Below are positions 26,283-34,330 of a stretch of DNA of 37,800 nucleotides, one piece after another. The notes under the pieces were generated by a model. The model was not told the DNA's origin. It worked only from the letters and a program-made list of their open reading frames with translations, and searched no databases. Source of the DNA: Rhodospirillales bacterium 20-60-12. GTDB taxonomy: Bacteria; Pseudomonadota; Alphaproteobacteria; Acetobacterales; Acetobacteraceae. Each line of letters starts with the position of its first letter. The stretch's first letter is position 1. The DNA lies in the NCBI GenBank assembly GCA_002255495.1, contig NCAP01000012.1, positions 1-37,800 on the forward strand, given 5' to 3'. Made by a program: the position numbers and the translations under genes.

Positions 26283-26323
26283 GCTGTATGACCTAGCGGA
26301 CCGCCGCAATATTGGATCATAAA

Positions 26324-26980
26324 ATGAAATTCTTCGTCGATACAGCCGATGTCACGGAAATTCGTGACCTCGCCGCCACCGGACTGCTTGATGGTGTAAC
26401 AACCAATCCCTCCCTCATCGCCAAATCCGGCCGCAAAATACAGGATGTCATCGCTGAGATCTGCGCCATCGTCGAGGGGCCGGTGAGTGCCGAAGTGGCC
26501 GCCACCGAATATCAGGCGATGTTGCGTGAAGCCGCCGTGCTGAGTGCCATTGCCCCGAATGTCGTCATCAAACTGCCGCTGACACCCGATGGGCTGCGCG
26601 CCTGCCACATTTTGTCCAAACAGGGCACGCTGACCAATGTAACCCTGTGCTTTTCCGCAGCCCAAGCCTTGCTGGCGGCCAAGGCCGGCGCCAGTTTCAT
26701 CTCACCTTTCGTCGGCCGGCTCGATGATATCGGCCAGGACGGCATGGAATTGATCGCCGATATCGTGCAGATTTACGGCAATTATCCTCATCTGCGAACG
26801 GAAATTCTGGTCGCCTCCATCCGCCACCCGATCCATCTGATCCAGGCCGCGAAACTGGGCGCGCATGTCGCGACGATCCCGCCTAACGTGATCAAACAGC
26901 TTTATCATCACCCGCTGACCGACAAGGGCCTCGCCCACTTCCTCGCCGATTGGGCGAAAACCGGGCAATCGATCGGTTGA
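26324..26980 (+). CDS. tal: transaldolase (short fructose-6-phosphate aldolase-like type)
   Basis: A 218-residue class I aldolase of the short TalC/FSA group, transferring dihydroxyacetone units in the non-oxidative pentose phosphate pathway. [14 protein letters not shown] and [14 protein letters not shown] are diagnostic. The Schiff-base lysine is K83 in VVIKLPLT, and [21 protein letters not shown] completes the active-site region. Sequence alone does not separate transaldolase from fructose-6-phosphate aldolase activity. I start at the ATG at 26324 rather than the in-frame TTG at 26312. Its stop overlaps the TTG proposed as the xerC start. Confidence 0.93.
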   Translation: MKFFVDTADVTEIRDLAATGLLDGVTTNPSLIAKSGRKIQDVIAEICAIVEGPVSAEVAATEYQAMLREAAVLSAIAPNVVIKLPLTPDGLRACHILSKQGTLTNVTLCFSAAQALLAAKAGASFISPFVGRLDDIGQDGMELIADIVQIYGNYPHLRTEILVASIRHPIHLIQAAKLGAHVATIPPNVIKQLYHHPLTDKGLAHFLADWAKTGQSIG

Positions 26981-27903
26981 CCGGCACGCCGCCCCCTCAA
27001 GCGGGCTTGCTGCAGGGCTTTGCCCTGTGGCTCGCGGGCGAGCGACGGGCGGCTTCGAGCACATGCGAGACCTACCAGCGCGATATAGCGGGGTTTCTCG
27101 GTTTCATGACCGGCCATATCGGCGCGGAAATCACAGCCGATATTTTGGCCGGATTGCGCGTGGCCGATATCCGTGCGTGGCTCGCCCGGGAATCCCAGGG
27201 TGGCGCAGGTGCCGCGACGCGGGCGAAAAAATTATCAGCCGTCAAAACATTCTATCGCTATCTGCAAAAGCGCCACGGCGTGGACTGCCCAAGCCTGGCT
27301 TTGGTCGGACGGCCGCGCGCCAAACGGCCTTTGCCACGCGCGCTCAGCGCCATCGATGCCAAGCGGGTGGTCAGCGAGATCGGCGATGTGGCGGAAGCGG
27401 CAGCCCAGCAGGCGCGCGACATCGCCTTGATGGCGCTGCTCTATGGCGCGGGCTTGCGGATCAATGAAGCTCTGTCCTTGAATATTGGCGATATCCCAGC
27501 GCAAGGCGGGGTTTTGCGCGTAACCGGCAAAGGCAGCAAACAGCGCATCGTACCCCTGCTCGATGCCGTGCGCCGCACCATCAAGGCCGCCTTGCTGCAT
27601 CGCCCCGGCGCCGGGGCCGACGCGCCCTTATTCATCGGCGCCCGCGGCAAGAGATTGAATGCCGGTGTGGCGCAGAAAACCCTGCGCGATTTTCGCCGCC
27701 TGGCAGGTTTGCCGGAGAGTGCCACACCGCACGCGCTGCGCCATTCATTTGCAACGCATCTATTGGCCGGCGGCGCGGATTTGCGCTCGATCCAGGAATT
27801 GCTCGGCCATGCCAGCCTTTCAACCACGCAGCGTTATACCGATGTCGATAGCGCCGCATTGATGGCGGTCTGGGCCAAAGCCCATCCGCGCGCGCGCAGT
27901 TGA
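26977..27903 (+). CDS. xerC: tyrosine recombinase XerC
   Basis: Resolves chromosome dimers at dif together with XerD during cell division. The 308-residue product has the N-terminal SAM-like core-binding domain ([23 protein letters not shown]) and all catalytic residues: R161 in [12 protein letters not shown]185 in [13 protein letters not shown]252 and R255 in [14 protein letters not shown]278 in [11 protein letters not shown], and nucleophile Y287 in QRYT. It is a housekeeping Xer protein, not a phage or island integrase: length, motifs and its position in a conserved block agree. No good ATG exists. I propose TTG at 26977, overlapping the transaldolase TGA (TTGA); another TTG at 26950 is possible. 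Confidence 0.92.
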   Translation: MTGTPPPQAGLLQGFALWLAGERRAASSTCETYQRDIAGFLGFMTGHIGAEITADILAGLRVADIRAWLARESQGGAGAATRAKKLSAVKTFYRYLQKRHGVDCPSLALVGRPRAKRPLPRALSAIDAKRVVSEIGDVAEAAAQQARDIALMALLYGAGLRINEALSLNIGDIPAQGGVLRVTGKGSKQRIVPLLDAVRRTIKAALLHRPGAGADAPLFIGARGKRLNAGVAQKTLRDFRRLAGLPESATPHALRHSFATHLLAGGADLRSIQELLGHASLSTTQRYTDVDSAALMAVWAKAHPRARS

Positions 27904-27964
27904 ACCACGTTGCGGTGGCGCGGAATTTCTCGAACATCCCCATAACGTGCAGGTTTTACCCATC

Positions 27965-28531
27965 ATGCTCAATCAGCTTCCGTGTCTTGTTGTGTTCAGC
28001 GGGCTCCCGGGCACGGGGAAGACAACAATGTCAAAATTGCTCTCCGCAAAACTGAACGCAATCTATCTCCGCATCGACGCAATTGAACAGGGCATGAAGG
28101 CGGCAGGCGCCAAGCATATTGGGGCAGCTGGATATGTCGTCGCGCAGGCCGTGGCCGAGGCCAATTTATTGCTCAGTCACTCGATCGTGGCCGATTGTGT
28201 CAATCCTGTACGGGACAGCAGGGATGGCTGGCATAGAGTGGCTGCCCAGGCATCGGCAACGTTGATCAATATCCATTTGATTTGCACGGATGAAGCGGAA
28301 CATAAGCGCCGTGTGGAAGAAAGATCCGCCGATATCCCTGGCCATGTCTTACCGACATGGCAAGCAGTGCTCCAACATGAGTTCGAGCAGCGTCACGATG
28401 ATCATTTGCTTTTGGACACGGCCTCGTTGTCAGTGGCCGAATTGGTCGAAAGCTGCGCCACCTACATCAAGCGCAAACACTCACCCTATGACTTCGATCC
28501 CGGAGAGGCTCTGAGCCAACGCCGCCCGTAA
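27965..28531 (+). CDS. small P-loop kinase-like ATPase, substrate unknown
   Basis: A 188-residue cytoplasmic protein built around a P-loop (VVFSGLPGTGKTTMSKLL). The downstream IYLRIDAIEQGM (Walker-like Asp) and DCVNPVRDSRDGWHRVA resemble small kinases of the gluconate-, adenylylsulfate- and chloramphenicol-phosphotransferase-like group. The lid segment DEAEHKRRVEERSADIPGHVLPTW is characteristic of an uncharacterised alphaproteobacterial subgroup. I start at the ATG at 27965; a GTG six codons upstream is the alternative. Its last 51 bases overlap, tail to tail, the 3' end of the L,D-transpeptidase gene, and both products use that DNA. Substrate and pathway are unknown. Confidence 0.8.
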   Translation: MLNQLPCLVVFSGLPGTGKTTMSKLLSAKLNAIYLRIDAIEQGMKAAGAKHIGAAGYVVAQAVAEANLLLSHSIVADCVNPVRDSRDGWHRVAAQASATLINIHLICTDEAEHKRRVEERSADIPGHVLPTWQAVLQHEFEQRHDDHLLLDTASLSVAELVESCATYIKRKHSPYDFDPGEALSQRRP

Positions 28532-28969
28532 ATCGGACAATGCCAGAGCGATGCAGCCTTCGGTCGGGGTAAAATCGGGCCGGGCCACATGCAGAAAAAT
28601 CGCCGAGCCGCGATGTTTCACCACCGGATCGTCATTCCAACCCAAGATGCCGATCAGATCGTAAACATGATCATCGCGCCAGAACATTTCATGACGCGCC
28701 TGATAAGGCAGAGTAACCCGGCGGTTATAGTTTTTATCCGCAACATCATCGCACCAGCCGTCATTTCGCGCGATCGGCTCGATCGGCGTTTTGCTCCGTG
28801 GCGGGGCGATGCGATCCGCCCGATAGAGTATTTTGCGCAATGGCAAAATCGCGTGCGGTGTCGCGCCGTCGCCTTCGGATTTATCGGCGCGGATGCCGCC
28901 TTTGCCCCAGGCTGCACGGGCCTGAAATCCATCGGCGCGCAAAAACCCGCCTTGCAACTGAAAAATCAT
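28481..28969 (-). CDS. YkuD-type L,D-transpeptidase domain protein
   Basis: This 162-residue protein has the YkuD catalytic signature: H127 in SAIFLHVAR, followed at normal spacing by TEGCIAL with nucleophile C139. L,D-transpeptidases crosslink peptidoglycan or attach proteins to it. The usual Arg after the Cys (GCxR) is Ala here, as in a related alphaproteobacterial branch. No cleavable signal peptide is visible, although the start may be misplaced, so its site of action is uncertain. The ATG at 28969 overlaps the ribA stop (ATGA), making it co-translated with ribA. Its 3' end overlaps the convergent kinase gene by 51 bases. Confidence 0.83.
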   Translation of the reverse strand: MIFQLQGGFLRADGFQARAAWGKGGIRADKSEGDGATPHAILPLRKILYRADRIAPPRSKTPIEPIARNDGWCDDVADKNYNRRVTLPYQARHEMFWRDDHVYDLIGILGWNDDPVVKHRGSAIFLHVARPDFTPTEGCIALALSDLRAALAQSLSGIEVIG

Positions 28970-30120
28970 AATAAATGGCCAAAGCGCCGCGCTTTCGTGG
29001 CGAGATATTCGTCATTCACGCCATTGGGCGAAAATGAATGGGCAACGCGCGCGGCGATGTCGATCCCGCAAGCGGCGAGCGCGCTCAGTTTTTCTGGATT
29101 ATTGGTCAACAGGCGGATCCGTGGCAGACCCAGTTCGCGCAGCATCGCCGCAGCGATGAAGAAATTGCGTTCATCCGCCTGCCAGCCCAGCGCACGGTTG
29201 GCATCCACCGTATCAAGCCCGCGATCCTGCATGGTGTAGGCGCGCAATTTATTGATCAGCCCGATCCCCCTGCCCTCCTGGGCGAGATAGAGCACCACGC
29301 CCGCCCCTTCTTGCGCCATGCGGGCAATGGCGCCGCGCAATTGCGGGCCGCAATCGCAGCGCAGCGAGCCGAGCAGATCGCCGGTGAAACATTCCGAGTG
29401 GACCCGCACCAAAGGGGCATCCTGCGCCGCGGGATCACCCACCACGATCGCCATATGCTCGATCCCCTGATCGAGTGCGCGGAACGCCACCAGCCGCGCA
29501 TCCGGTGCGTCATCGAGCGGGATTTGCACATCGGCCACGCGCATCAAGGTGGCCGCCAGATTGGTCGGGTAGGCGAGCAGATCATCCGCCGGCACGCTCA
29601 GCAGATCGCCACCGGCCGGCAGGCTCGCCCAGCCGGCGCGAACGGGTGCAGCGATCATCGCCGGCAGCAGCCGGGCGAGCTTGCCCAGCGCCAGCGCCGC
29701 CGGCGCCGCCGCCGGCGCCGTGGCGAGGGTAAATTCGGGCAGAATTTGCTCCAATGTCGGGTCCGCCGCCCGGCGTAGAGTTTCGATATCAATCAACGGC
29801 GAGGCGAGTTTCAGCGCAATGACCGTCGCCGCCAGATCGACAGGCTGAGCAAGGATCGCCGCCGCCCGGCTGGCCGCCAACAAAAACACCGGCGGTGCCC
29901 CGGCCAGCGCCTCGATCAGCCGCAATCCCTCCGCACCGACGGTTTCCGCCGGCACCACGATCAGCGGGCGGCGGGCGGCCAGCACCACGGGCACGCCCCG
30001 CCTTGCCTCGGCGATGGCACGGTGAACCGCGCGGGTCTGTGGGGCCGAGAGCAAATCCTGCGGCTCCGGCGGGTGGATGGGCAGATGATTATTCATGATA
30101 TTCCATTGGTTTGCCGTCAT
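28966..30120 (-). CDS. ribA: GTP cyclohydrolase II with RibB-like N-terminal domain
   Basis: Converts GTP to 2,5-diamino-6-ribosylamino-pyrimidinone phosphate, the first committed step of riboflavin synthesis. The C-terminal half has the zinc-binding triad in HSECFTGDLLGSLRCDCGPQL, the GVVLYLAQEGRGIGL loop with the catalytic region, and RLLTNNPEKLSAL near the end. The N-terminal 170 residues resemble a dihydroxybutanone-phosphate synthase scaffold but do not show its recognisable acidic catalytic motif, so that part is probably inactive, as in other alphaproteobacterial RibA proteins. ATG starts are available at 30120 and 30096; I give the longer one. It is coupled to the downstream L,D-transpeptidase gene. 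Confidence 0.93.
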   Translation of the reverse strand: MTANQWNIMNNHLPIHPPEPQDLLSAPQTRAVHRAIAEARRGVPVVLAARRPLIVVPAETVGAEGLRLIEALAGAPPVFLLAASRAAAILAQPVDLAATVIALKLASPLIDIETLRRAADPTLEQILPEFTLATAPAAAPAALALGKLARLLPAMIAAPVRAGWASLPAGGDLLSVPADDLLAYPTNLAATLMRVADVQIPLDDAPDARLVAFRALDQGIEHMAIVVGDPAAQDAPLVRVHSECFTGDLLGSLRCDCGPQLRGAIARMAQEGAGVVLYLAQEGRGIGLINKLRAYTMQDRGLDTVDANRALGWQADERNFFIAAAMLRELGLPRIRLLTNNPEKLSALAACGIDIAARVAHSFSPNGVNDEYLATKARRFGHLL

Positions 30121-30251
30121 ATGGCCCAGGCCGACCGCCCTGCAAACATCTTGTTGATCAATTTATGGGATGGTTCGGACTCGTGATTACACCCTATATG
30201 TGCGTCAGCCAGGGGATATCGACCTGCTGCACAAGACTGAGGAGACATAAA

Positions 30252-30968
30252 ATGACAACCCAGCACCCGATTTTGGTCGTTGACGATGACGTCGCCCTGC
30301 GCACGATCCTGGTTGAACAGCTGACATTGGATGGTGAGTTCACCGCGACCGAGGCCAGCAGCCTGGCCGAGGCTGACGCCCTGATCGCCCAGCCGGATTT
30401 CCGCTTCGATGCGCTGATCCTCGATGTCGGCCTGCCGGACGGTGACGGACGGTCCTTCTGCGCCAAATTGCGCAAAGCCGGGATCAAAGTGCCGATCATC
30501 ATGCTGACCGGCTCGGCCGACGAAGCCGATATCGTGCAAGGGTTGGAATCCGGCGCCAATGATTACATCGCCAAACCCTTCCGGCTGAACGAGTTGCTGG
30601 CCCGCCTGCGCGCCCAGATGCGCAGCTTCGAGAATAGCGAGGATGCGGTTTTCAATATCGGGCCATATCATTTCCGCCCTTCGGCCAAAACCTTGCTGGA
30701 GCCGACGCGCAACAAGCGCATCCGCCTCACCGACAAGGAGGCGGCCATTTTGAAATTCCTCTACCGCGCCGCGGGCAAGCCTGTGGCACGGCAGATTTTG
30801 CTCAATGAGGTGTGGGGCTACAACGCCGCTGTAACAACGCACACGCTGGAGACCCATGTGTATCGCTTGCGCCAGAAAATCGAGCCCGACCCGGCAAACG
30901 CCAAACTTCTGGTCACCGAAGGCGGCGGCTACCGGCTGGACGCGACGGGGCTGCCGGCCCTGAGTTGA
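30252..30968 (+). CDS. orphan OmpR/PhoB-type response regulator
   Basis: A 238-residue DNA-binding response regulator. The receiver domain has the acidic pocket (VVDDDVALR), the phosphoacceptor D58 in LILDVGLPDGDG, the T86 switch residue (MLTGSA) and K108 (YIAKPF). The C-terminal winged helix has the trans-reg-C recognition pattern (TTHTLETHVYRLRQKIEPD, then GGGYRLD). A GAGGAG ribosome site fixes the ATG at 30252. No histidine kinase is adjacent: the upstream neighbour is divergent ribA, and a tRNA gene begins 34 bases downstream. The cognate kinase is encoded elsewhere, and the target genes cannot be inferred. Confidence 0.93.
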   Translation: MTTQHPILVVDDDVALRTILVEQLTLDGEFTATEASSLAEADALIAQPDFRFDALILDVGLPDGDGRSFCAKLRKAGIKVPIIMLTGSADEADIVQGLESGANDYIAKPFRLNELLARLRAQMRSFENSEDAVFNIGPYHFRPSAKTLLEPTRNKRIRLTDKEAAILKFLYRAAGKPVARQILLNEVWGYNAAVTTHTLETHVYRLRQKIEPDPANAKLLVTEGGGYRLDATGLPALS

Positions 30969-31002
30969 GATCAGCCAGGGGTGGCTGTATGCTACCGCCA
31001 AC

Positions 31003-31079
31003 GTCTCCGTAGCTCAGCAGGATAGAGCACAGGATTCCTAATCCTGGGGCCGTGGGTTCGAATCCCGCCGGGGACGCCA
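31003..31079 (+). tRNA. tRNA-Arg (anticodon CCU)
   Basis: A complete cloverleaf. The acceptor stem GTCTCCG pairs with CGGGGAC, and the D arm is GCTC/GAGC. The anticodon stem CAGGA/TCCTG holds loop TTCCTAA, giving anticodon CCU, which decodes AGG. The T arm is GTGGG-TTCGAAT-CCCGC. Discriminator G and an encoded CCA (31077-31079) complete the 3' end. tRNA-Arg(CCU) genes are common integration sites, but no integrase and no duplicate of the tRNA 3' end was found nearby. Confidence 0.97.
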
Positions 31080-31082
31080 ATG

Positions 31083-31439
31083 TCACAAATGCACATTGGC
31101 CGGCTTTGACAATTGATCGAACGTTTCCAGCGCCTGGGCGGCATACATCACCGACGGGCCCGCCCCCATATAAATTGCCATGCTCATCGCTTCGAGCACC
31201 TCGGCGCGGCTGGCGCCGGACTTGGCCGCGCCCTCGGCGTGATAGGCAATGCACGGGCCGCATCTTGTGCTCACACCCAAAGCCAACGCGATCAGCTCCT
31301 TGGTTTTCGGCTCCAGCGCACTGCCCTCATGGGCGGCTTTCGCCATTTCGCCAAAGCTTTTCATCACCGCGGGGGCACCCTGACGCAGCGATTTTACCCC
31401 GCCATTCATCGCATCGATCAGAGCCTGCCAATCATTCAT
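31083..31439 (-). CDS. AhpD-like carboxymuconolactone-decarboxylase-family protein
   Basis: This 118-residue all-helical protein has the AhpD-like redox motif C60-GP-C63-x3-H67 (STRCGPCIAYH) in the typical context KTKELIALALGVSTR...EVLEAMSMAIYMGAGPSVMYA. Such proteins act as disulfide reductants or peroxidase partners. Because of the CxxC-x3-H motif this is probably a redox protein rather than a true decarboxylase. I start at the ATG at 31439 (MNDWQALIDAM); ATG codons at 31442 and 31457 are alternatives. A perfect FNR/FixK-type box lies about 80 bases upstream. Its 3' end is four bases from the tRNA on the opposite strand. Confidence 0.87.
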   Translation of the reverse strand: MNDWQALIDAMNGGVKSLRQGAPAVMKSFGEMAKAAHEGSALEPKTKELIALALGVSTRCGPCIAYHAEGAAKSGASRAEVLEAMSMAIYMGAGPSVMYAAQALETFDQLSKPANVHL

Positions 31440-31511
31440 CATCACATAATCCCACATCGTCGCACAAAACCCGACGCAACAAACCTATGCAGGGCGCATC
31501 GCTCTGGCACA

Positions 31512-31525
31512 TTGATGCAGATCAA
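31512..31525. promoter_or_regulatory. FNR/FixK-type box (TTGAT-N4-ATCAA)
   Basis: TTGATGCAGATCAA is an exact match to the anaerobox/FixK consensus TTGAT-N4-ATCAA. It lies between the 3' end of the LysR gene and the start of the AhpD-like gene (minus strand). Its centre is about 80 bases upstream of the start codon, which would suit activation if the leader is about 40 bases. The only downstream gene in that orientation is the AhpD-like gene, so oxygen- or NO-linked control of that gene is the natural reading. The site is seen; the regulation is inferred. Confidence 0.6.
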
Positions 31526-31543
31526 AGATCGGCACGTGCAGCA

Positions 31544-32434
31544 TCAACCGGATTGCAAACGGTCGATCAGCCAGCGCCCGGCCGGCCCTGGTGGCGCGTT
31601 TGCTGGATAGAAGGCGCACATCGGCATATGCATCTGCCCATCTGGCATGTCCTCAATGGCAAGCCTCACCAGCCGGCCGGCTGCGATATCCTCCGCCACC
31701 AATTCGAGCGGCATGGCCCCAAAGCCCAGCCCACTGAGCAAAAAAGCATGCTTGGCGCCAAGATCTGCCAGGCGCCAAGTGCGCGGTGACCGCACCCCGA
31801 ATTCACGCCCCGCCGAAAGCTCCGACCGATCAGTCAGCACCAATTGGATATACTGCCCCAGGGCCGAGGCCGCCAAGTTGCCTGAGCAGGATGCCAGAGG
31901 ATGATCATGCGCCGCGACCATCACCATAACGATATCGATGAGTTTTTCCTGTGTCATGGCAACAGGCATCAGGGGCAATGAGCCAATGATGCCAAGGCTG
32001 CACCGACCATCGATCACCGGCTGCACCGCCGCCCCCAGTGCTTCCACATAAAGCCGCAGCGGGGTGACTGGGAATTGCCGCGCAAAAGCCCTTACCGCCT
32101 CGGTTAAACGGGCCATCGGGAACATCACATCCACCACCAGCGACAATTCCGCCTCCAGCCCGCCGGCGATGCCTTTGGCGCGTGCTTTAAGCGTATCAAT
32201 CCCGGCAGCGATCGCTCGGGCATCGCTGATCAGGATACGGCCCTCAGGCGTCAGTTTCGGATAGCGCGCGCTGCGGTCGAACAGCGTCACGCCGATCTGC
32301 CCCTCCAGATTGCCGATGGTCTGGCTGACCACCGATTGAGTGCGCCCCAGCCGCCGCCCGGCCGCCGAGAAACTGCCTTCATCCGCCGCGGCAATGAACA
32401 CGCGTAATTGGTCAAGCGAAATGCCGTCGAGCAT
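31544..32434 (-). CDS. LysR-family transcriptional regulator
   Basis: A 296-residue LysR-type regulator. It has an N-terminal winged helix (LDQLRVFIAAADEGSFSAAGRRLGRTQSVVSQTI), the linker helix, and the two-lobed effector domain (AELSLVVDVMFPMARL, GIIGSLPLMP). It is transcribed divergently from the azoreductase gene with a palindromic T-N11-A site between them, the usual layout for a LysR regulator controlling its neighbour and itself. The ATG at 32434 is preferred to a TTG five codons upstream. The effector is unknown; a quinone, azo or electrophilic compound would fit the target. Confidence 0.93.
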   Translation of the reverse strand: MLDGISLDQLRVFIAAADEGSFSAAGRRLGRTQSVVSQTIGNLEGQIGVTLFDRSARYPKLTPEGRILISDARAIAAGIDTLKARAKGIAGGLEAELSLVVDVMFPMARLTEAVRAFARQFPVTPLRLYVEALGAAVQPVIDGRCSLGIIGSLPLMPVAMTQEKLIDIVMVMVAAHDHPLASCSGNLAASALGQYIQLVLTDRSELSAGREFGVRSPRTWRLADLGAKHAFLLSGLGFGAMPLELVAEDIAAGRLVRLAIEDMPDGQMHMPMCAFYPANAPPGPAGRWLIDRLQSG

Positions 32435-32451
32435 TGAGAGATCTTTCAACT

Positions 32452-32466
32452 ATCGAATTATTCGAT
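32452..32466. promoter_or_regulatory. palindromic LysR-type operator in the divergent promoter region
   Basis: ATCGAA-TTA-TTCGAT is a perfect interrupted palindrome that contains the LysR signature T-N11-A (T at 32453, A at 32465). It lies 18 bases before the regulator's own ATG and about 100 bases upstream of the azoreductase gene. A second weaker symmetric element (CTATA...TATAG, 32468-32487) with an embedded TATAAT (32473-32478) follows, consistent with an activator site next to a promoter. Confidence 0.6.
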
Positions 32467-32567
32467 GCTATATATAATAAACTATAGGCTTTCGCACTAT
32501 GTAAAACGGGCTTAGGCAGGCTTTGTGCCCGTCTACCGGGCGAAACCTTCACTGAAAGTCATCGACC

Positions 32568-33179
32568 ATGAACATACTGCATGTTGATTCGAGCATCCTG
32601 GGGCCGCACTCCGTCAGCCGGGTGCTCTCGGCCGACATCGTTGCACAATTGCAAAAGCAGCATCCCGGGAGCCAGACCATCTATCGCGACCTCGCTTCCA
32701 CAGCGCCGATGCACCTCTCCGGTGCCCATATCGCCGCCTGGCAAGGCACCGCGCCTACCGACGAGGCGCTGAAGGCCGATATCGCCCAAGGCAATACGGC
32801 GTTGGATGAGGTATTTGCCGCCGACTTCATCGTCATCGGCGCGCCGATGTATAATTTCACCATCCCCACGCAGTTGAAAGCCTGGATCGACCGGCTGCTG
32901 ATTGCCGGCAAAAGCTTTCGCTACACCGCGAACGGGCCAGAAAGCCTGCTGCCACCGGGTAAAAAGGTTTTTGTCGCCTCATCACGCGGTGGCGCCTACG
33001 GTCCAGGCGCACCGGCAGAAAAGCTGGAGCATCAGGAGAGCTATCTGCGGTCAGCACTCGGCTTTATCGGGCTGACCGACATCACCATCATTCGCGCCGA
33101 AGGCATTGCCATGGGCCCCGAAGCCCGTGCTGCGGCCTTGGCCGATGCGCAAAGCAACATCGCCGCCTTGGCTGCCTGA
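32568..33179 (+). CDS. azoR: FMN-dependent NADH:quinone/azo oxidoreductase
   Basis: A 203-residue flavodoxin-fold enzyme that reduces quinones and azo compounds by two electrons with NADH, usually protecting against electrophilic quinone stress. Visible family motifs are the N-terminal NILHVDSSILGPHSVSRVLS phosphate-binding strand, VIGAPMYNFTIPTQLKAWID (FMN contact) and the SSRGGAYG loop. Length is canonical. It diverges from a LysR regulator that probably controls it, and is followed 27 bases downstream by a YceI-family gene that may be co-transcribed. Confidence 0.93.
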   Translation: MNILHVDSSILGPHSVSRVLSADIVAQLQKQHPGSQTIYRDLASTAPMHLSGAHIAAWQGTAPTDEALKADIAQGNTALDEVFAADFIVIGAPMYNFTIPTQLKAWIDRLLIAGKSFRYTANGPESLLPPGKKVFVASSRGGAYGPGAPAEKLEHQESYLRSALGFIGLTDITIIRAEGIAMGPEARAAALADAQSNIAALAA

Positions 33180-33206
33180 GCCGCAACACCAAACGAAAGA
33201 CAATAC

Positions 33207-33827
33207 ATGAAACATTTCCTCATCGCCGGCTCGCTCGCAGCCGGCCTGCTGAGCGGCAGCGCGGGTTTTGCCCATGCCCAGGCCATCCCCGACCTGAACC
33301 CCACCGCGGTCACGCCCGGCACGTATAGCGTCGAGCCGTATCATACGCGCGTGCTGTTCAGCGTGTCGCATATGGGCTTCACCACCTGGTATGGCGAGTT
33401 TACCAACGTGTCCGGCAATCTGACGCTCGACCCCAACAATGTGGCGGCGAGCACATTGGATATTACGATCCCGGCAGACACAATCTCAACCAGCAACACG
33501 AAACTCGATGGCGAATTGAAAAGCAATGTCTGGTTCGATGTCGCGCAATATCCAACGATCACCTTCAAATCGACAAAGGTGATCAAGACCGGCAAAAGAA
33601 CCGCCAACGTCATTGGCGATTTAACGTTCCACGGGGTGACCAAGCCTGAGACACTGCACGTGACATTCAACGGCGCCGGCATCAATCCGATCGACAAAGC
33701 CTACACCGCCGGATTTCAAGCGAGCGGCGAGATCAAACGCAGCGATTTTGGCGTCAAAACCTACCTGCCGATGATCGGTGACGATGTGACATTGATCATC
33801 AGCGCGGCCTTCGAACACAAATCCTGA
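33207..33827 (+). CDS. YceI-family periplasmic protein
   Basis: A 206-residue exported lipocalin-like protein with a signal peptide (MKHFLIAGSLAAGLLSGSAGFAHAQA). The mature YceI domain has TYSVEPYHTRVLFSVSHMGF, GNLTLDPNN, KSNVWFDVAQYPTITFKST, GDLTFHGVTKPETL and FEASG-like/IKRSDFG motifs. YceI proteins bind polyisoprenoids such as ubiquinone precursors in the periplasm. Its position behind azoR fits a quinone-related theme, although that link is inference. The 146 bases between its stop and the insertion sequence contain no recognisable feature. Confidence 0.93.
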   Translation: MKHFLIAGSLAAGLLSGSAGFAHAQAIPDLNPTAVTPGTYSVEPYHTRVLFSVSHMGFTTWYGEFTNVSGNLTLDPNNVAASTLDITIPADTISTSNTKLDGELKSNVWFDVAQYPTITFKSTKVIKTGKRTANVIGDLTFHGVTKPETLHVTFNGAGINPIDKAYTAGFQASGEIKRSDFGVKTYLPMIGDDVTLIISAAFEHKS

Positions 33828-34016
33828 AACCGAGTAAAAGCCGGCGGCGCTGGAATCGCACGATCTCATGCCGCCGGTATGCCCGAGTGTAGCCGTTTTA
33901 TGACGACTCATTCCATCGGCATTTCATTGATAATATAAGCCTCATGCGAGCCATATGCTGGTCCAACCCCCTAGAATTGATCCACCTTTGATGTAGTTTT
34001 TTGGTGGAGGTGGGTT

Positions 34017-34295
34017 ATGCCGCGGAAGATTTCCAAGCCTGAGGAGATTATTGCGAAGCTGCGCCAGGTTGAGGTTTTGACCTCGCAGGACAAATCGGCG
34101 GCTGATGCGATCCGTTCGATTGGCAATACGGATACGACGTTTTACCGTTGGCGCCAGGAGTATGGTGGACTGAAGGTTGACCAGGTGAAGCGGATGAAGG
34201 AGCTGGAGGCCGAGAATGCCCGGCTGCGTCGTGCGGTTTCTGATCTGACGCTTGAGAAACTGGTTTTGAAGGAAGCTGCCTCGGGAAACTTCTAA
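34017..34295 (+). CDS. IS3-family transposase OrfA
   Basis: A 92-residue helix-turn-helix protein typical of IS3-family OrfA. The N-terminal HTH (SKPEEIIAKLRQVEVLTSQD, then TDTTFYRWRQEYGGL) binds the ends. A C-terminal leucine-zipper-like helix (MKELEAENARLRRAVSDLTL) mediates multimerisation. GGAGG precedes the ATG. It appears intact. The full transposase would be made by -1 frameshifting into orfB near its end, but orfB is broken in this copy. Confidence 0.93.
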   Translation: MPRKISKPEEIIAKLRQVEVLTSQDKSAADAIRSIGNTDTTFYRWRQEYGGLKVDQVKRMKELEAENARLRRAVSDLTLEKLVLKEAASGNF

Positions 34296-34330
34296 GCCCG
34301 GCGCGCCGCCGCGATTGTGTAAAGCATGCG

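Noticed and set aside
29690-29730. Short GCC-rich tandem stretch within ribA (GCCGGCGCCGCCGCC)
   Set aside because: It encodes an Ala/Pro linker between the two RibA domains and is explained by high-GC codon use.
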